Shown here: positions 9,402 to 18,346 of the stretch, one piece after another
Layout of the letters: every line of letters starts with the position of its first letter
Numbering within the stretch: the first letter of the stretch is position 1
Source: JTS-RE37 sp041744575
GTDB taxonomy: Bacteria > Bacteroidota > Bacteroidia > Flavobacteriales > Flavobacteriaceae
DNA: 64,000 nucleotides
Assembly: GCA_041744575.1 (NCBI GenBank)
Contig: JBGTKP010000024.1
Location: 46,039-110,038 of the forward strand
Direction of reading: 5' to 3'
The notes under the pieces: model-generated
The model's input: only the letters and a program-made list of their open reading frames with translations
Told to the model about the DNA's origin: nothing
The model's database searches: none
Made by a program: the position numbers and the translations under genes

Positions 9402-11495
9402 ATGCAGAGTTTTAGAACCGAAATAGAAAATCCCATTGTTCAGAACGATATTTTAGAACTTGAAAAGAAGATCCGACTTTTTAAGGAGGGTCGTATTGAC
9501 GAGGAGAAATTTCGCAGCCTTCGCCTTGCCAGAGGCGTGTACGGGCAGAGACAACCAGGGGTTCAGATGATACGCATGAAAATTCCGTATGGTAAACTGA
9601 CGGTACGCCAGCTCAGGAGAATTGCGGATGTGTCGGACGAGTTTTCAACCGGAAGATTGCACATTACCACCCGGCAGGATATTCAGATCCATTATGTGGA
9701 CCTGGAGAGAACGCCGGAACTGTGGGCACAACTGGAACAGGACGAAGTGACCCTCAGAGAGGCATGCGGAAACACGGTCAGGAATGTGACTGCCAGTGAA
9801 ACAGCAGGCATTGATCCGGGCGAACCTTTTGATGTATCACCCTATGCCCACGGGCTATTTGAATATTTTCTGCGGAATCCGATCGGGCAGGAGATGGGGC
9901 GTAAATTTAAAGTCTCCTTCTCTTCGAGCGATGCAGACAGCGGACTTTCCTATATGCATGACCTGGGCTTTATAGCCAAATCCCAGGATGGGGATCCGGG
10001 CTTTAAGGTAATGCTGGGTGGCGGACTTGGATCGCAACCGCGCCATGCGGACGTACTTTATGAGTTTTTACCTGCGGACAGGATCATCCCCCTGATGGAA
10101 GTAGTCATTCGTGTCTTTGACCGGTACGGAGAAAGAAAGAGCAGGGCGAAAGCCCGGATGAAATTCCTATTAAAAGATCTTGGACTGGATGGATTTAAGG
10201 AATTGTTGGAAGCTGAGCAACCGGCTGTTCCTTTTCAAACCTTTCCAATAGATATAACTGCTTACCCGCCTACACGTCCCACACAAAAAGAAGCTCCCGG
10301 GATCGCCATTACCGATCCGAAGGCGTTCGAACAATGGAAAAAAACGAATCTGGTTTCTCAGAAACAAGCCGGCTTTGTGGCGGTAGGCATCAAAGTCCTG
10401 CTGGGCGACTTTTATACCAGCCAGGCACGACAATTGTCTGAACTTGTAGAAAACTTTGCCGCCGGAGAACTGAGACTGACCCTCAGGCAAAATATTTTGA
10501 TCCCCTTTGTTAAGGAATCCTCCTTACCCTATATATACACCGAATTGCATAAAATGGGTCTGGCAGAAGCCGGATATAACAAAGCGCTGGACATTACAGC
10601 CTGCCCGGGTACTGATACCTGTAATCTCGGTATTGCCAGCAGTACCGGCATCGCCGAAGTACTGGAAAAGGTGATCGCATCCGAATATCCGGATTATATT
10701 AACAATCCTGATGTCGTTATCAAGATCAGCGGATGTATGAACGCATGCGGGCAGCATAATATGGCCCATATCGGTTTTCAGGGAATGTCTATCAGGACAA
10801 AGGAAAAATTGGTGGCGCCTGCCTTACAGGTGTTGTTGGGAGGAGGGAATCTTGGTAACGGAAACGGCCGTTTTGCCGATAAGGTGATAAAAATTCCCAG
10901 TAAAAGAGGTCCGGATGCCCTCCGTCTTATCCTGGATGACTACGAAAGCCACGGGGCGGGGGTTGGTTACGAAAACTATTATGAGGCGAAAGGACAGCTT
11001 TATTTTTATGATTTATTAAAACCTTTATCAGCCACCGACAATTTAATTCCTTCTGATTTTATTGATTGGGGTAATAGTGAAAAGTATGAACAGGCGATCG
11101 GAATTGGAGAATGCGCTGGAGTGGTGATCGACCTTGTTGCCACATTGTTGCTGGAAAGTGATGAGAAAATAGCCAACGCACAGCTTGCTTTGCAGGAACA
11201 AAAGTGGGCTGCGGGCATCTACCATGCCTACTCTGCCATGGTCAATGCCGCCAAGGCCCTTCTTACACTGGAAGATACCAAGACCAATACGCATGCCAGT
11301 ATTATTGCGGATTTTGATAAGATCTACGTACAGTCAAACAGGCTAAATCTCGGATTTTCTTTTGAAGAAAAAGTGCTTGCGATCAATACAACAGCACCCA
11401 CTGAGGAATTTGCACGGGAGTACACCTCAGAAGCCGCAGCCTTTCTGAAAAAAGTCGACACATTCCGTCAAGTGGAACTAGCTGAAGCAGGATAG
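9402..11495 (+). CDS. Siroheme sulfite reductase with C-terminal HEPN domain
   Basis: The first 550 or so residues are a nitrite/sulfite reductase hemoprotein: two ferredoxin-like repeats and the cluster-siroheme ligands Cys401, Cys407, Cys445 and Cys449 in a C-x5-C ... C-x3-C pattern (CPGTDTCNLG and SGCMNACGQHN). It should reduce sulfite to sulfide. Residues of about 570-697 add an all-helical HEPN-type domain (GIYHAYSAMVNAAKALL), not part of classical CysI. The gene is followed after one base by the siroheme synthesis genes that make its cofactor. The role of the HEPN part is unknown; assembly or electron-donor docking are guesses. Confidence 0.9.
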   Translation: MQSFRTEIENPIVQNDILELEKKIRLFKEGRIDEEKFRSLRLARGVYGQRQPGVQMIRMKIPYGKLTVRQLRRIADVSDEFSTGRLHITTRQDIQIHYVDLERTPELWAQLEQDEVTLREACGNTVRNVTASETAGIDPGEPFDVSPYAHGLFEYFLRNPIGQEMGRKFKVSFSSSDADSGLSYMHDLGFIAKSQDGDPGFKVMLGGGLGSQPRHADVLYEFLPADRIIPLMEVVIRVFDRYGERKSRAKARMKFLLKDLGLDGFKELLEAEQPAVPFQTFPIDITAYPPTRPTQKEAPGIAITDPKAFEQWKKTNLVSQKQAGFVAVGIKVLLGDFYTSQARQLSELVENFAAGELRLTLRQNILIPFVKESSLPYIYTELHKMGLAEAGYNKALDITACPGTDTCNLGIASSTGIAEVLEKVIASEYPDYINNPDVVIKISGCMNACGQHNMAHIGFQGMSIRTKEKLVAPALQVLLGGGNLGNGNGRFADKVIKIPSKRGPDALRLILDDYESHGAGVGYENYYEAKGQLYFYDLLKPLSATDNLIPSDFIDWGNSEKYEQAIGIGECAGVVIDLVATLLLESDEKIANAQLALQEQKWAAGIYHAYSAMVNAAKALLTLEDTKTNTHASIIADFDKIYVQSNRLNLGFSFEEKVLAINTTAPTEEFAREYTSEAAAFLKKVDTFRQVELAEAG

Positions 11496-11496
11496 C

Positions 11497-12366
11497 ATGA
11501 CGGGAAAGAATAATCATATCTTACCTTCCCCCCCAAAGGGTGGCACCCACAGGAGCCGGGCGCTTCTGACGGTTGTAGGCGCGGGTCCGGGAGATCCGGA
11601 CCTTATTACCCTGAAGGCAATAAAGGTACTACAGAGTGCCGATGTGGTATTGTATGATGCTCTGGTGAATCCTGCGCTGCTTGAGTACGCGGATGGAGCG
11701 GAGTTGTTGTTTGTGGGGAAGAGAAAAGGATGTTATTCATATCGCCAGGAACAGATCAATGACCTGATCGTTCAACGGGCGCATTCAAAAGGTCATGTGG
11801 TTCGGCTTAAAGGAGGAGATCCGTTTGTTTTCGGACGAGGGGCAGAAGAAATGGAGTTCGCGGCAAAACAGGGGGTACGCGTGGCCATAGTGCCCGGCAT
11901 AAGTTCGGCCCTCTCCGTACCTGCCATGCAACAAATCCCTGTAACCAAGAGAAATGCTTCGGAAAGTGTCTGGGTGATCACAGGCACCACCAAAGATCAT
12001 AAGTTGTCAGAGGACGTAGCGCTGGCGGCCAAATCGAACGCCACTATTGTAGTCCTAATGGGGATGTCAAAACTGCCGGCTATTGTTGCCTTGTTTAAAC
12101 AGGAAGGCAAGTCAACCTTGCCAATCGCAGTTATTCAGAACGGAACTTTGGCAGATGAAAAAGCAGGCGTTGGAACCATGGATAATATTCTGGAGATCGT
12201 TGAGAGAGAAAATTTGAGCAATCCGGCAATTATAGTGATCGGGGAGGTGGTCCATCACAGGGAACGGATGCGAATATTGTATGAGTCCGCCATCTCACAG
12301 TCTGTCATGAAGGAGGAGGTACTGCCTTATGAATGTGATAAAATAACTCCTGATGGATCGAAATAA
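11497..12366 (+). CDS. cobA: Uroporphyrinogen-III C-methyltransferase
   Basis: This SAM-dependent enzyme methylates uroporphyrinogen III twice to give precorrin-2, the first step to siroheme. The 289-residue product has the family motifs VGAGPGDPDLITLKA near residue 27, RLKGGDPFVFGRGAEE near 103, and VPGISSALSVPA. The N terminus has about 24 extra residues before the conserved core; the ATG at 11497 is the only one close to the preceding stop. It overlaps the next siroheme gene by 14 bases, so the two are translationally coupled. Confidence 0.94.
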   Translation: MTGKNNHILPSPPKGGTHRSRALLTVVGAGPGDPDLITLKAIKVLQSADVVLYDALVNPALLEYADGAELLFVGKRKGCYSYRQEQINDLIVQRAHSKGHVVRLKGGDPFVFGRGAEEMEFAAKQGVRVAIVPGISSALSVPAMQQIPVTKRNASESVWVITGTTKDHKLSEDVALAAKSNATIVVLMGMSKLPAIVALFKQEGKSTLPIAVIQNGTLADEKAGVGTMDNILEIVERENLSNPAIIVIGEVVHHRERMRILYESAISQSVMKEEVLPYECDKITPDGSK

Positions 12367-12925
12367 CCTTTATCCTGTTTTCCTTAAAGTCTCGCAACTT
12401 CATATCCTGATTGTTGGTGGCGGTAATGTTGCAGAAGAAAAATTGCGATTCCTGACAAAATCAAGCCCGGATGCCGTGGTTAGTATGGTTGCGCCGGAGT
12501 ATTCCGAAGCGACCTTAAAACTGGCCTCGGACTACAATGTGGAAGTTATTTATGGCAGGTATGACAAGGAATATCTCAAAGGGAAGCACCTGGTGATCGC
12601 AACAACCGACAACCCCAAGGTAAACGTGACGGTCTACGAAGATTGCAGGGAACAGAATACGCTGGTGAATGTGGCCGATAATCCCCCATATTGTGATTTT
12701 TATATGGGCGGAATCGTCACCAAAGGAAATGTCAAGATCGGCATTTCAACCAACGGCAAGTCGCCCACAACTGCGAAAAGATTGCGGCAGTTTTTTGAAG
12801 AAGTTATTCCGGACGACATTAACCTGATGGTAACCAATTTACATACCTACCGACAGAAATTAAAAGGCGATTTCCAATCCAAAGTTGAAGCAATGAACAA
12901 GGTAACAAGTTCATTAATCAAATAA
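12353..12925 (+). CDS. Precorrin-2 dehydrogenase / sirohydrochlorin ferrochelatase
   Basis: A 190-residue protein like yeast Met8p and the N-terminal part of CysG. It oxidises precorrin-2 with NAD and inserts iron, finishing siroheme for the sulfite reductase two genes upstream. A Rossmann motif VGGGNVAEEK lies near residue 20, followed by VNVADNPPYCDFYMGG and ISTNGKSPTTAKRLRQ, both typical of the family. Together with the preceding cobA it replaces the single fused CysG of enterobacteria. Confidence 0.92.
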   Translation: MDRNNLYPVFLKVSQLHILIVGGGNVAEEKLRFLTKSSPDAVVSMVAPEYSEATLKLASDYNVEVIYGRYDKEYLKGKHLVIATTDNPKVNVTVYEDCREQNTLVNVADNPPYCDFYMGGIVTKGNVKIGISTNGKSPTTAKRLRQFFEEVIPDDINLMVTNLHTYRQKLKGDFQSKVEAMNKVTSSLIK

Positions 12926-12991
12926 AAAACAAACGACCTGGAACTTTGTTAATACAGGAGGATAAGGTCAATTGACATTAAATAAGAAGTA

Positions 12992-14053
12992 ATGATTAAA
13001 ACAGATATCATCATCATTGGGGCAGGCCCGACAGGCCTTTTTACAGTTTTTGAAGCAGGATTGCTCAAAATGAAAACCCATTTGATAGATGCCCTTCCGC
13101 AACCCGGGGGTCAATGCTCCGAAATCTATCCTAAAAAGCCCATCTATGACATTCCTGCCTATCCCGAAATTCTTGCAGGGGATCTGGTTGAAAAACTCAT
13201 GGAACAAATCAAACCCTTTGAGCCGGGGTTTACGCTGGGGGAGCGCGCGGAAAAACTTGACAGGCTGGATGACGGCTCCTTTGTTGTTACAACGAGCGAG
13301 GGAACGGCCCATCAGGCACCTGTGGTGGTCATTGCAGGGGGTCTTGGATCTTTTGAGCCTAGGAAACCTCCTATCGAGAACATCACAGAATTCGAGAATA
13401 AAGGTGTCTCCTATATCATTAAGGATCCTGAGGTGTATCGCGGGAAAAAAGTTGTGATTTCCGGTGGCGGAGATTCTGCATTGGATTGGGCCATACACCT
13501 CTCGGGGATTGCTTCAGAAGTAGCACTGGTGCATCGGCGAAACGAGTTCCGGGGTGCACTGGATTCCGTTGAAAAAGCCGCTATCCTGGCAAAAACCGGT
13601 AAAATAAGGCTGTATACCGAGGCGGAGGTCCGTAAACTTTATGGCGACGAGCACCTGGAGGCGGTGGTCATTCGTCACAATGACATGTCTTTGGGGGAAA
13701 GCTATGTGGAAACGGACTATTTTATCCCCCTGTTTGGACTCTCTCCAAAAATAGGACCAATCGGTGAATGGGGCCTTGAGATTGAAAAAAATGCAATAAA
13801 AGTCAATAATGCCTATGACTATCAGACCAATATTCCAGGGGTATATGCCATAGGAGATGTCAATACCTACCCGGGAAAACTGAAACTCATCCTGTCAGGA
13901 TTTCATGAAGCGGCCGTTATGTGCCAGAGTGCTTACCAACGTATCAATCCAGGCAAGAAATATGTTATGAAATACACTACCGTCGGAGGTGTCGAAGGTT
14001 TTGACGGCAGTAAGAAGGAAGCCAAAAAAGAAGTGGTTCAGAGTATTGCTTAG
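12992..14053 (+). CDS. Ferredoxin/flavodoxin--NADP reductase, thioredoxin-reductase-like
   Basis: A 353-residue flavoprotein with an FAD motif IIGAGPTGL at residue 7 and an NADPH motif ISGGGDSALDWA near residue 155. It lacks the CxxC redox pair of thioredoxin reductase, which places it with YumC-type ferredoxin-NADP reductases. As last gene of the siroheme and sulfite reductase set, it probably supplies electrons from NADPH through ferredoxin to sulfite reductase. This role is inferred from position. A strong terminator follows. Confidence 0.88.
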   Translation: MIKTDIIIIGAGPTGLFTVFEAGLLKMKTHLIDALPQPGGQCSEIYPKKPIYDIPAYPEILAGDLVEKLMEQIKPFEPGFTLGERAEKLDRLDDGSFVVTTSEGTAHQAPVVVIAGGLGSFEPRKPPIENITEFENKGVSYIIKDPEVYRGKKVVISGGGDSALDWAIHLSGIASEVALVHRRNEFRGALDSVEKAAILAKTGKIRLYTEAEVRKLYGDEHLEAVVIRHNDMSLGESYVETDYFIPLFGLSPKIGPIGEWGLEIEKNAIKVNNAYDYQTNIPGVYAIGDVNTYPGKLKLILSGFHEAAVMCQSAYQRINPGKKYVMKYTTVGGVEGFDGSKKEAKKEVVQSIA

Positions 14054-14085
14054 TTCCCCACCTTTTTTGATTATTTAATTAGGTT

Positions 14086-14120
14086 AAAACCTTTTAATTC
14101 CTCGGAATTAAGAGGTTTTT
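14086..14120 (+). terminator. Intrinsic terminator after the sulfate assimilation genes
   Basis: A 15-base stem, AAACCTTTTAATTCC with GGAATTAAGAGGTTT (one G-U pair), closes on a two-base gap and ends in a T-rich run. It separates the reductase gene from the second S-box transcript. Confidence 0.85.
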
Positions 14121-14154
14121 ATTTGTAGGACAATGTAAAAAAGGACAGGTTTGT

Positions 14155-14185
14155 TTGCATTTAATAAATCGGTAACGTTACTTTG
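14155..14185 (+). promoter_or_regulatory. Promoter of the methionine synthase transcript
   Basis: TTG at 14155-14157 and TTACTTTG at 14178-14185 are separated by 20 bases, close to the Bacteroidetes TTG...TAnnTTTG pattern. Transcription would begin about 20 bases before the S-box aptamer. Confidence 0.5.
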
Positions 14186-14211
14186 CAGCAGTTCTTTACA
14201 AATTTGATATT

Positions 14212-14344
14212 GTTATCAAGAAAGGCGGAGGGAATGGACCCTGTGAAACCTTAGCAACCCTTTTCCCGTTGCGGTATGGCCGACCGGGAAAAAGAAGGTG
14301 CTACATTCTATCCTGATTTGGCATTAACCAAAGGGACAGATAAC
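14212..14344 (+). ncRNA. SAM-I (S-box) riboswitch, copy 2
   Basis: The same core as copy 1: GTTATCAAGAAAGGCGGAGG, ACCCTGTGAAACCTTAGCAA, GGTGCTACATTCTATCC, and GGGACAGATAAC. P1 pairs 14212-14217 with 14339-14344. The P3/P4 region carries a longer arm with CTTTTCCCG and CGGGAAAAAG than copy 1. It lies 79 bases before the homocysteine methyltransferase gene, so SAM should limit methionine synthase expression. A short AAAAC/GTTTT hairpin just downstream could take part in the switch but is weak. Confidence 0.95.
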
Positions 14345-14423
14345 ACAAAACCGGGTTTTCCTGTTTTCTTCCCTTACTTGACAGCAATTATATTTATGAA
14401 TCCATAGTACAGGGTATAGGCTT

Positions 14424-15425
14424 ATGACATTGATTGAAGAAATTTTACAGGAGAGAATCCTGGTGCTGGACGGGGCCATGGGCACCATGTTGCAGCGATA
14501 TAAATTTACAGAAGCAGATTTCAGGGGAGATCGGTTTGCTGACTGGCCCATTCCGCTACAGGGAAATAATGACCTGTTATCCCTTACCCAGCCTCATGCC
14601 ATCGCCGAAATCCATCGCTTGTATTTTGAAGCGGGTGCGGATATTGCAGAAACCAATACCTTTTCAGGTACGACTGTTGCAATGGCAGATTACAAGATGG
14701 AGGAACTGGTGTATGAACTGAACTACGAATCGGCGCGAATTGCAAGGGAGGTGGCATCACAGTTTACTACCGCCAACCCGGATAAACCCAGGTTTGTTGC
14801 AGGCAGCATCGGTCCCACCAATAAAACCGCGAGCATGTCGCCTCTGGTCAATGATCCGGGATTCAGAGCTATTTCCTTTGACGAATTGCGAATTGCTTAC
14901 CGCCAGCAGGTGACCGCCCTCCTTGACGGAGGGGTTGACATCCTTTTGGTTGAAACCATATTTGATACCCTTAATGCCAAGGCCGCCCTGTTCGCAATAG
15001 ATGAACTAAAAAACGAACGGCAACTGAGCATTCCGGTCATGGTCAGCGGAACCATAACCGACGCGTCCGGCCGCACGCTTTCTGGCCAGACGGCCGAGGC
15101 CTTCCTGATTTCCGTATCCCATACACCCATCATGTCCATAGGGTTCAACTGCGCCCTTGGAGCGAATCAGCTGGTGCCTTATCTGGAGGTGCTGGCCGCA
15201 AAATCGAAGCTTGCCATCTCGGCCCATCCCAATGCGGGTCTCCCGAACGCATTTGGGAGTTATGACCAGACCCCAAAACAAATGGCCGAACAAATCCGTG
15301 AATATATGGAGAAAGGCCTCGTGAACATCGTAGGAGGCTGCTGTGGTTCCACTCCGGAACATATCAGGGCCATTGCTGCATTAACGCCCAATTATGAACC
15401 AAGAAAACAGTTGGTCATGCGTTGA
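14424..15425 (+). CDS. Homocysteine S-methyltransferase domain protein (MetH N-terminal part)
   Basis: A 333-residue barrel corresponding to the homocysteine-binding module of cobalamin-dependent methionine synthase. It starts with LVLDGAMGTMLQ and ends with the zinc ligands in GGCCGS; another ligand cysteine is in FNCALGAN. In enterobacteria this module is fused to the rest of MetH; here a stop codon and 82 bases separate it from the following gene, and both frames are intact, so it is a true split rather than a frameshift. It is under the second S-box. Confidence 0.93.
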   Translation: MTLIEEILQERILVLDGAMGTMLQRYKFTEADFRGDRFADWPIPLQGNNDLLSLTQPHAIAEIHRLYFEAGADIAETNTFSGTTVAMADYKMEELVYELNYESARIAREVASQFTTANPDKPRFVAGSIGPTNKTASMSPLVNDPGFRAISFDELRIAYRQQVTALLDGGVDILLVETIFDTLNAKAALFAIDELKNERQLSIPVMVSGTITDASGRTLSGQTAEAFLISVSHTPIMSIGFNCALGANQLVPYLEVLAAKSKLAISAHPNAGLPNAFGSYDQTPKQMAEQIREYMEKGLVNIVGGCCGSTPEHIRAIAALTPNYEPRKQLVMR

Positions 15426-15507
15426 CCGGTCCTGTCGTAAAACAGGGCGGGAAGTTTGTTTTTACAGGTGTTACAACTTTGTTTCAGGATATTAAGCTAT
15501 ACTAAGT

Positions 15508-18255
15508 ATGAAAGGGGAGACCACGGATAATCTGCACTTACAGCCCACGAATCGGCCGGATCGCTTTTTAAAGCTATCCGGGTTAGAACCTTTGGTGATC
15601 ACCCCTGAAAGTAATTTTATCAATGTAGGCGAGAGGACCAATGTGGCCGGTTCCAGAAAATTTTTGCGTCTGATTCAGGAAGATAAGTTTGAGGAAGCCA
15701 TCGAAATTGCAAGACATCAGGTAGAAGGAGGGGCTCAGATTATTGATATCAATATGGATGATGGCCTTATTGACGGAAAGGAGGCTATGGTGAGATTTCT
15801 GAACCTTCTCGTCGCAGAACCCGATATCGCCCGTGTACCAATTATGATAGACAGCTCCAAATGGGAGATCATAGAGGCAGGGTTACAGGTGGTGCAGGGA
15901 AAATGTGTGGTGAATTCCATCAGCCTTAAGGAAGGCGAGGAACAGTTTATTCAACAGGCCCGACTTATCAGGAGATATGGAGCTGCCGTGATCGTGATGG
16001 CATTTGATGAAACCGGACAGGCGGACAATTATGACAGAAGAATAGAAATTGCAAAACGATCTTATGATCTTCTGGTGAACCGGCTCAGCTTCCCCCCTGA
16101 AGACATCATTTTCGATCTCAATATTTTTCCCGTCGCTACCGGGATGGATGAACACAAACGCAATGCTCTCGACTTTATTGAGGCGACTGCCTGGGTGCGT
16201 AAACACTTGCCTTATTGCAGCGTCAGTGGCGGAGTAAGTAATGTCTCCTTTAGTTTCCGGGGCAATGACCCTGTTAGGGAAGCCATGCATTCGGTTTTTT
16301 TGTATCATGCTATCCAGGCCGGAATGAATATGGGAATAGTCAATCCCGCGTTGCTGGAGGTATATGACACCATTCCGACGGAACTCCTTCAAAGGGTTGA
16401 AGACGTCATCCTGAACCGGAGAGAAGATGCCACGGAGCGCCTTCTCGAATTTGCCGAAACGGTTGTGGGCAAGGCCAGGGAAAACAAGGCGGATCTGTCG
16501 TGGAGGGATGAATCCCTGCAGGAACGGATCACCAGGGCTCTGGTTAAGGGGGTGGAACAATTCATTATAGAGGATGTGGAAGAAGCGCGTCAATCGGTTA
16601 GTGAGCCGATCGAAGTAATTGAAGGCCATCTGATGACGGGAATGAATGTTGTAGGGGATTTGTTCGGAAGCGGAAAAATGTTCCTGCCACAGGTGGTAAA
16701 ATCTGCCCGGGTGATGAAAAAGGCCGTAGCGTACCTGTTACCCTACATTGAGGCCGAGAAACTTAAGAATCCAAAAAAAGATCAGAAAAAAGGCGCAGGA
16801 AAAATATTAATGGCAACCGTTAAAGGGGATGTTCATGATATCGGCAAAAATATTGTCGGAGTTGTACTTGCCTGCAATAATTATGAGATCATAGATCTTG
16901 GGGTGATGGTCCCGGCGGAGAGGATCATCCTAAAAGCAAAGGAAGAAGAGGTGGATATTATCGGGCTGAGCGGTCTGATCACCCCGTCTCTGGACGAAAT
17001 GGTTTTTTTGGCAAAGGAAATGGAACGTCAGAAATTCAATGTCCCTTTGCTCATCGGGGGAGCTACAACGAGCAAGGCACATACCGCGGTAAAGATCGAC
17101 CCCCAATACAGCCATTCTGTAGTTCACGTGAATGATGCTTCGAGAGCGGTTACAGTGGTCGGAGAATTGTTGCAGGAGCAATCTTCAGAGAGCTATAAAA
17201 ATAGCATCAAGGCAGATTATGCGACATTCAGATTGCAGTTTGCAAAGCGCGGAAAAGAAAAGGAGTACCTCACCCTGGCAGAAGCGCGTGAGAATAAGTT
17301 TCAAATTCGATGGAAGAAGGATGGTATAAAGAAGCCCCGGCAACTGGGTATTCAGATCATAGAAAGCCTGGATCTCAAAAAATTAGTGCCCTATATTGAC
17401 TGGACGCCATTTTTCAGATCCTGGGAACTTCATGGGAAATATCCTGAAATTCTGAAAGATGAAATCGTGGGTAAGGAGGCCTCTGCGCTTTTCCACGATG
17501 CAGGTCAGATGCTCGCGAAACTTACGGATGGAAAGACCCTGCAGGCCAAGGCAGTATTTGGACTTTTCGAAGCGAACACCCGTGATGATGATGATATTGC
17601 AGTCAATCATGAAGGCGAAACCTTTATTTTTCGTACCCTCAGGCAACAATTAAAAAAACGGGAGGGGGTAGCCAACTTTGCCCTCGCAGATTTTATCGCT
17701 CCAAAAGCAACGGGTATACAGGATTATATCGGTTGTTTCTGTGTCTGTGCGGGATTTGGAACGGAAGCCCTGGCCGAACAGTACCGAAAGGAATTGGACG
17801 ATTATAACTCCATCCTTGTGAAAGCACTTTCCGACCGGCTTGCAGAGGCTTTTGCCGAATATTTGCATAGGGAAGTGAGAACAGAACACTGGGCCTATGC
17901 CCCGGATGAGGAGTTGAACAATGAAGCACTCATTAAAGAATCGTATCAGGGAATTCGTCCCGCACCGGGATACCCTGCGTGTCCGGACCACTTGGAAAAA
18001 TACACCATTTGGGATTTATTGAAAGTCGATGAAAACATAGGAGTAGAATTAACGGAAAGTCTTGCCATGTGGCCTTCTGCCAGTGTTAGCGGGTACTATT
18101 TTGCCAGCCCTGAGGCGCGTTATTTCGGGGTTGGAAAAATCACTCAGGATCAGGTTTTTGATTTTGCAGACAGGAAGGACATCTCCAGGGAAAAAGCGGA
18201 AAAGTGGCTAGCCCCCAATATTGCCGATGGATTACCCGCCATTGTAGTACAGTAA
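15508..18255 (+). CDS. metH: Methionine synthase, folate-, B12- and activation domains
   Basis: The 915-residue remainder of cobalamin-dependent methionine synthase. A pterin-binding barrel at about 20-300 (NFINVGERTNVAGSRKF) is followed by a cap helix domain, a B12 domain with the base-off motif VKGDVHDIGKNIVG near 436, and a C-terminal SAM-dependent reactivation domain from about 590 (RPAPGYPACPDHLEK). It moves a methyl group from methyltetrahydrofolate through cobalamin to homocysteine held by the partner encoded upstream. Followed by metF, which supplies methyltetrahydrofolate. Confidence 0.96.
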   Translation: MKGETTDNLHLQPTNRPDRFLKLSGLEPLVITPESNFINVGERTNVAGSRKFLRLIQEDKFEEAIEIARHQVEGGAQIIDINMDDGLIDGKEAMVRFLNLLVAEPDIARVPIMIDSSKWEIIEAGLQVVQGKCVVNSISLKEGEEQFIQQARLIRRYGAAVIVMAFDETGQADNYDRRIEIAKRSYDLLVNRLSFPPEDIIFDLNIFPVATGMDEHKRNALDFIEATAWVRKHLPYCSVSGGVSNVSFSFRGNDPVREAMHSVFLYHAIQAGMNMGIVNPALLEVYDTIPTELLQRVEDVILNRREDATERLLEFAETVVGKARENKADLSWRDESLQERITRALVKGVEQFIIEDVEEARQSVSEPIEVIEGHLMTGMNVVGDLFGSGKMFLPQVVKSARVMKKAVAYLLPYIEAEKLKNPKKDQKKGAGKILMATVKGDVHDIGKNIVGVVLACNNYEIIDLGVMVPAERIILKAKEEEVDIIGLSGLITPSLDEMVFLAKEMERQKFNVPLLIGGATTSKAHTAVKIDPQYSHSVVHVNDASRAVTVVGELLQEQSSESYKNSIKADYATFRLQFAKRGKEKEYLTLAEARENKFQIRWKKDGIKKPRQLGIQIIESLDLKKLVPYIDWTPFFRSWELHGKYPEILKDEIVGKEASALFHDAGQMLAKLTDGKTLQAKAVFGLFEANTRDDDDIAVNHEGETFIFRTLRQQLKKREGVANFALADFIAPKATGIQDYIGCFCVCAGFGTEALAEQYRKELDDYNSILVKALSDRLAEAFAEYLHREVRTEHWAYAPDEELNNEALIKESYQGIRPAPGYPACPDHLEKYTIWDLLKVDENIGVELTESLAMWPSASVSGYYFASPEARYFGVGKITQDQVFDFADRKDISREKAEKWLAPNIADGLPAIVVQ

Positions 18256-18346
18256 AAGTTAACTGGCATAGCCCAGCCAACCCAGATGAACGAGGTGAAA
18301 ATCAATGAACATAAAACACGCCTAAAAAAAGGTGTGATAATTGCCG

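Noticed and set aside
12968..13498. 176-codon open frame antisense to the ferredoxin reductase
   Set aside because: The FAD and NADPH motifs of the plus-strand protein cover the same bases.
14424..15508. Split of methionine synthase as a frameshift or broken gene
   Set aside because: Both parts have their own start and stop and end at domain borders, with 82 non-coding bases between.
15883..16629. 248-codon open frame antisense to metH
   Set aside because: Lies wholly in the pterin-binding part of a clearly coding gene on the other strand.
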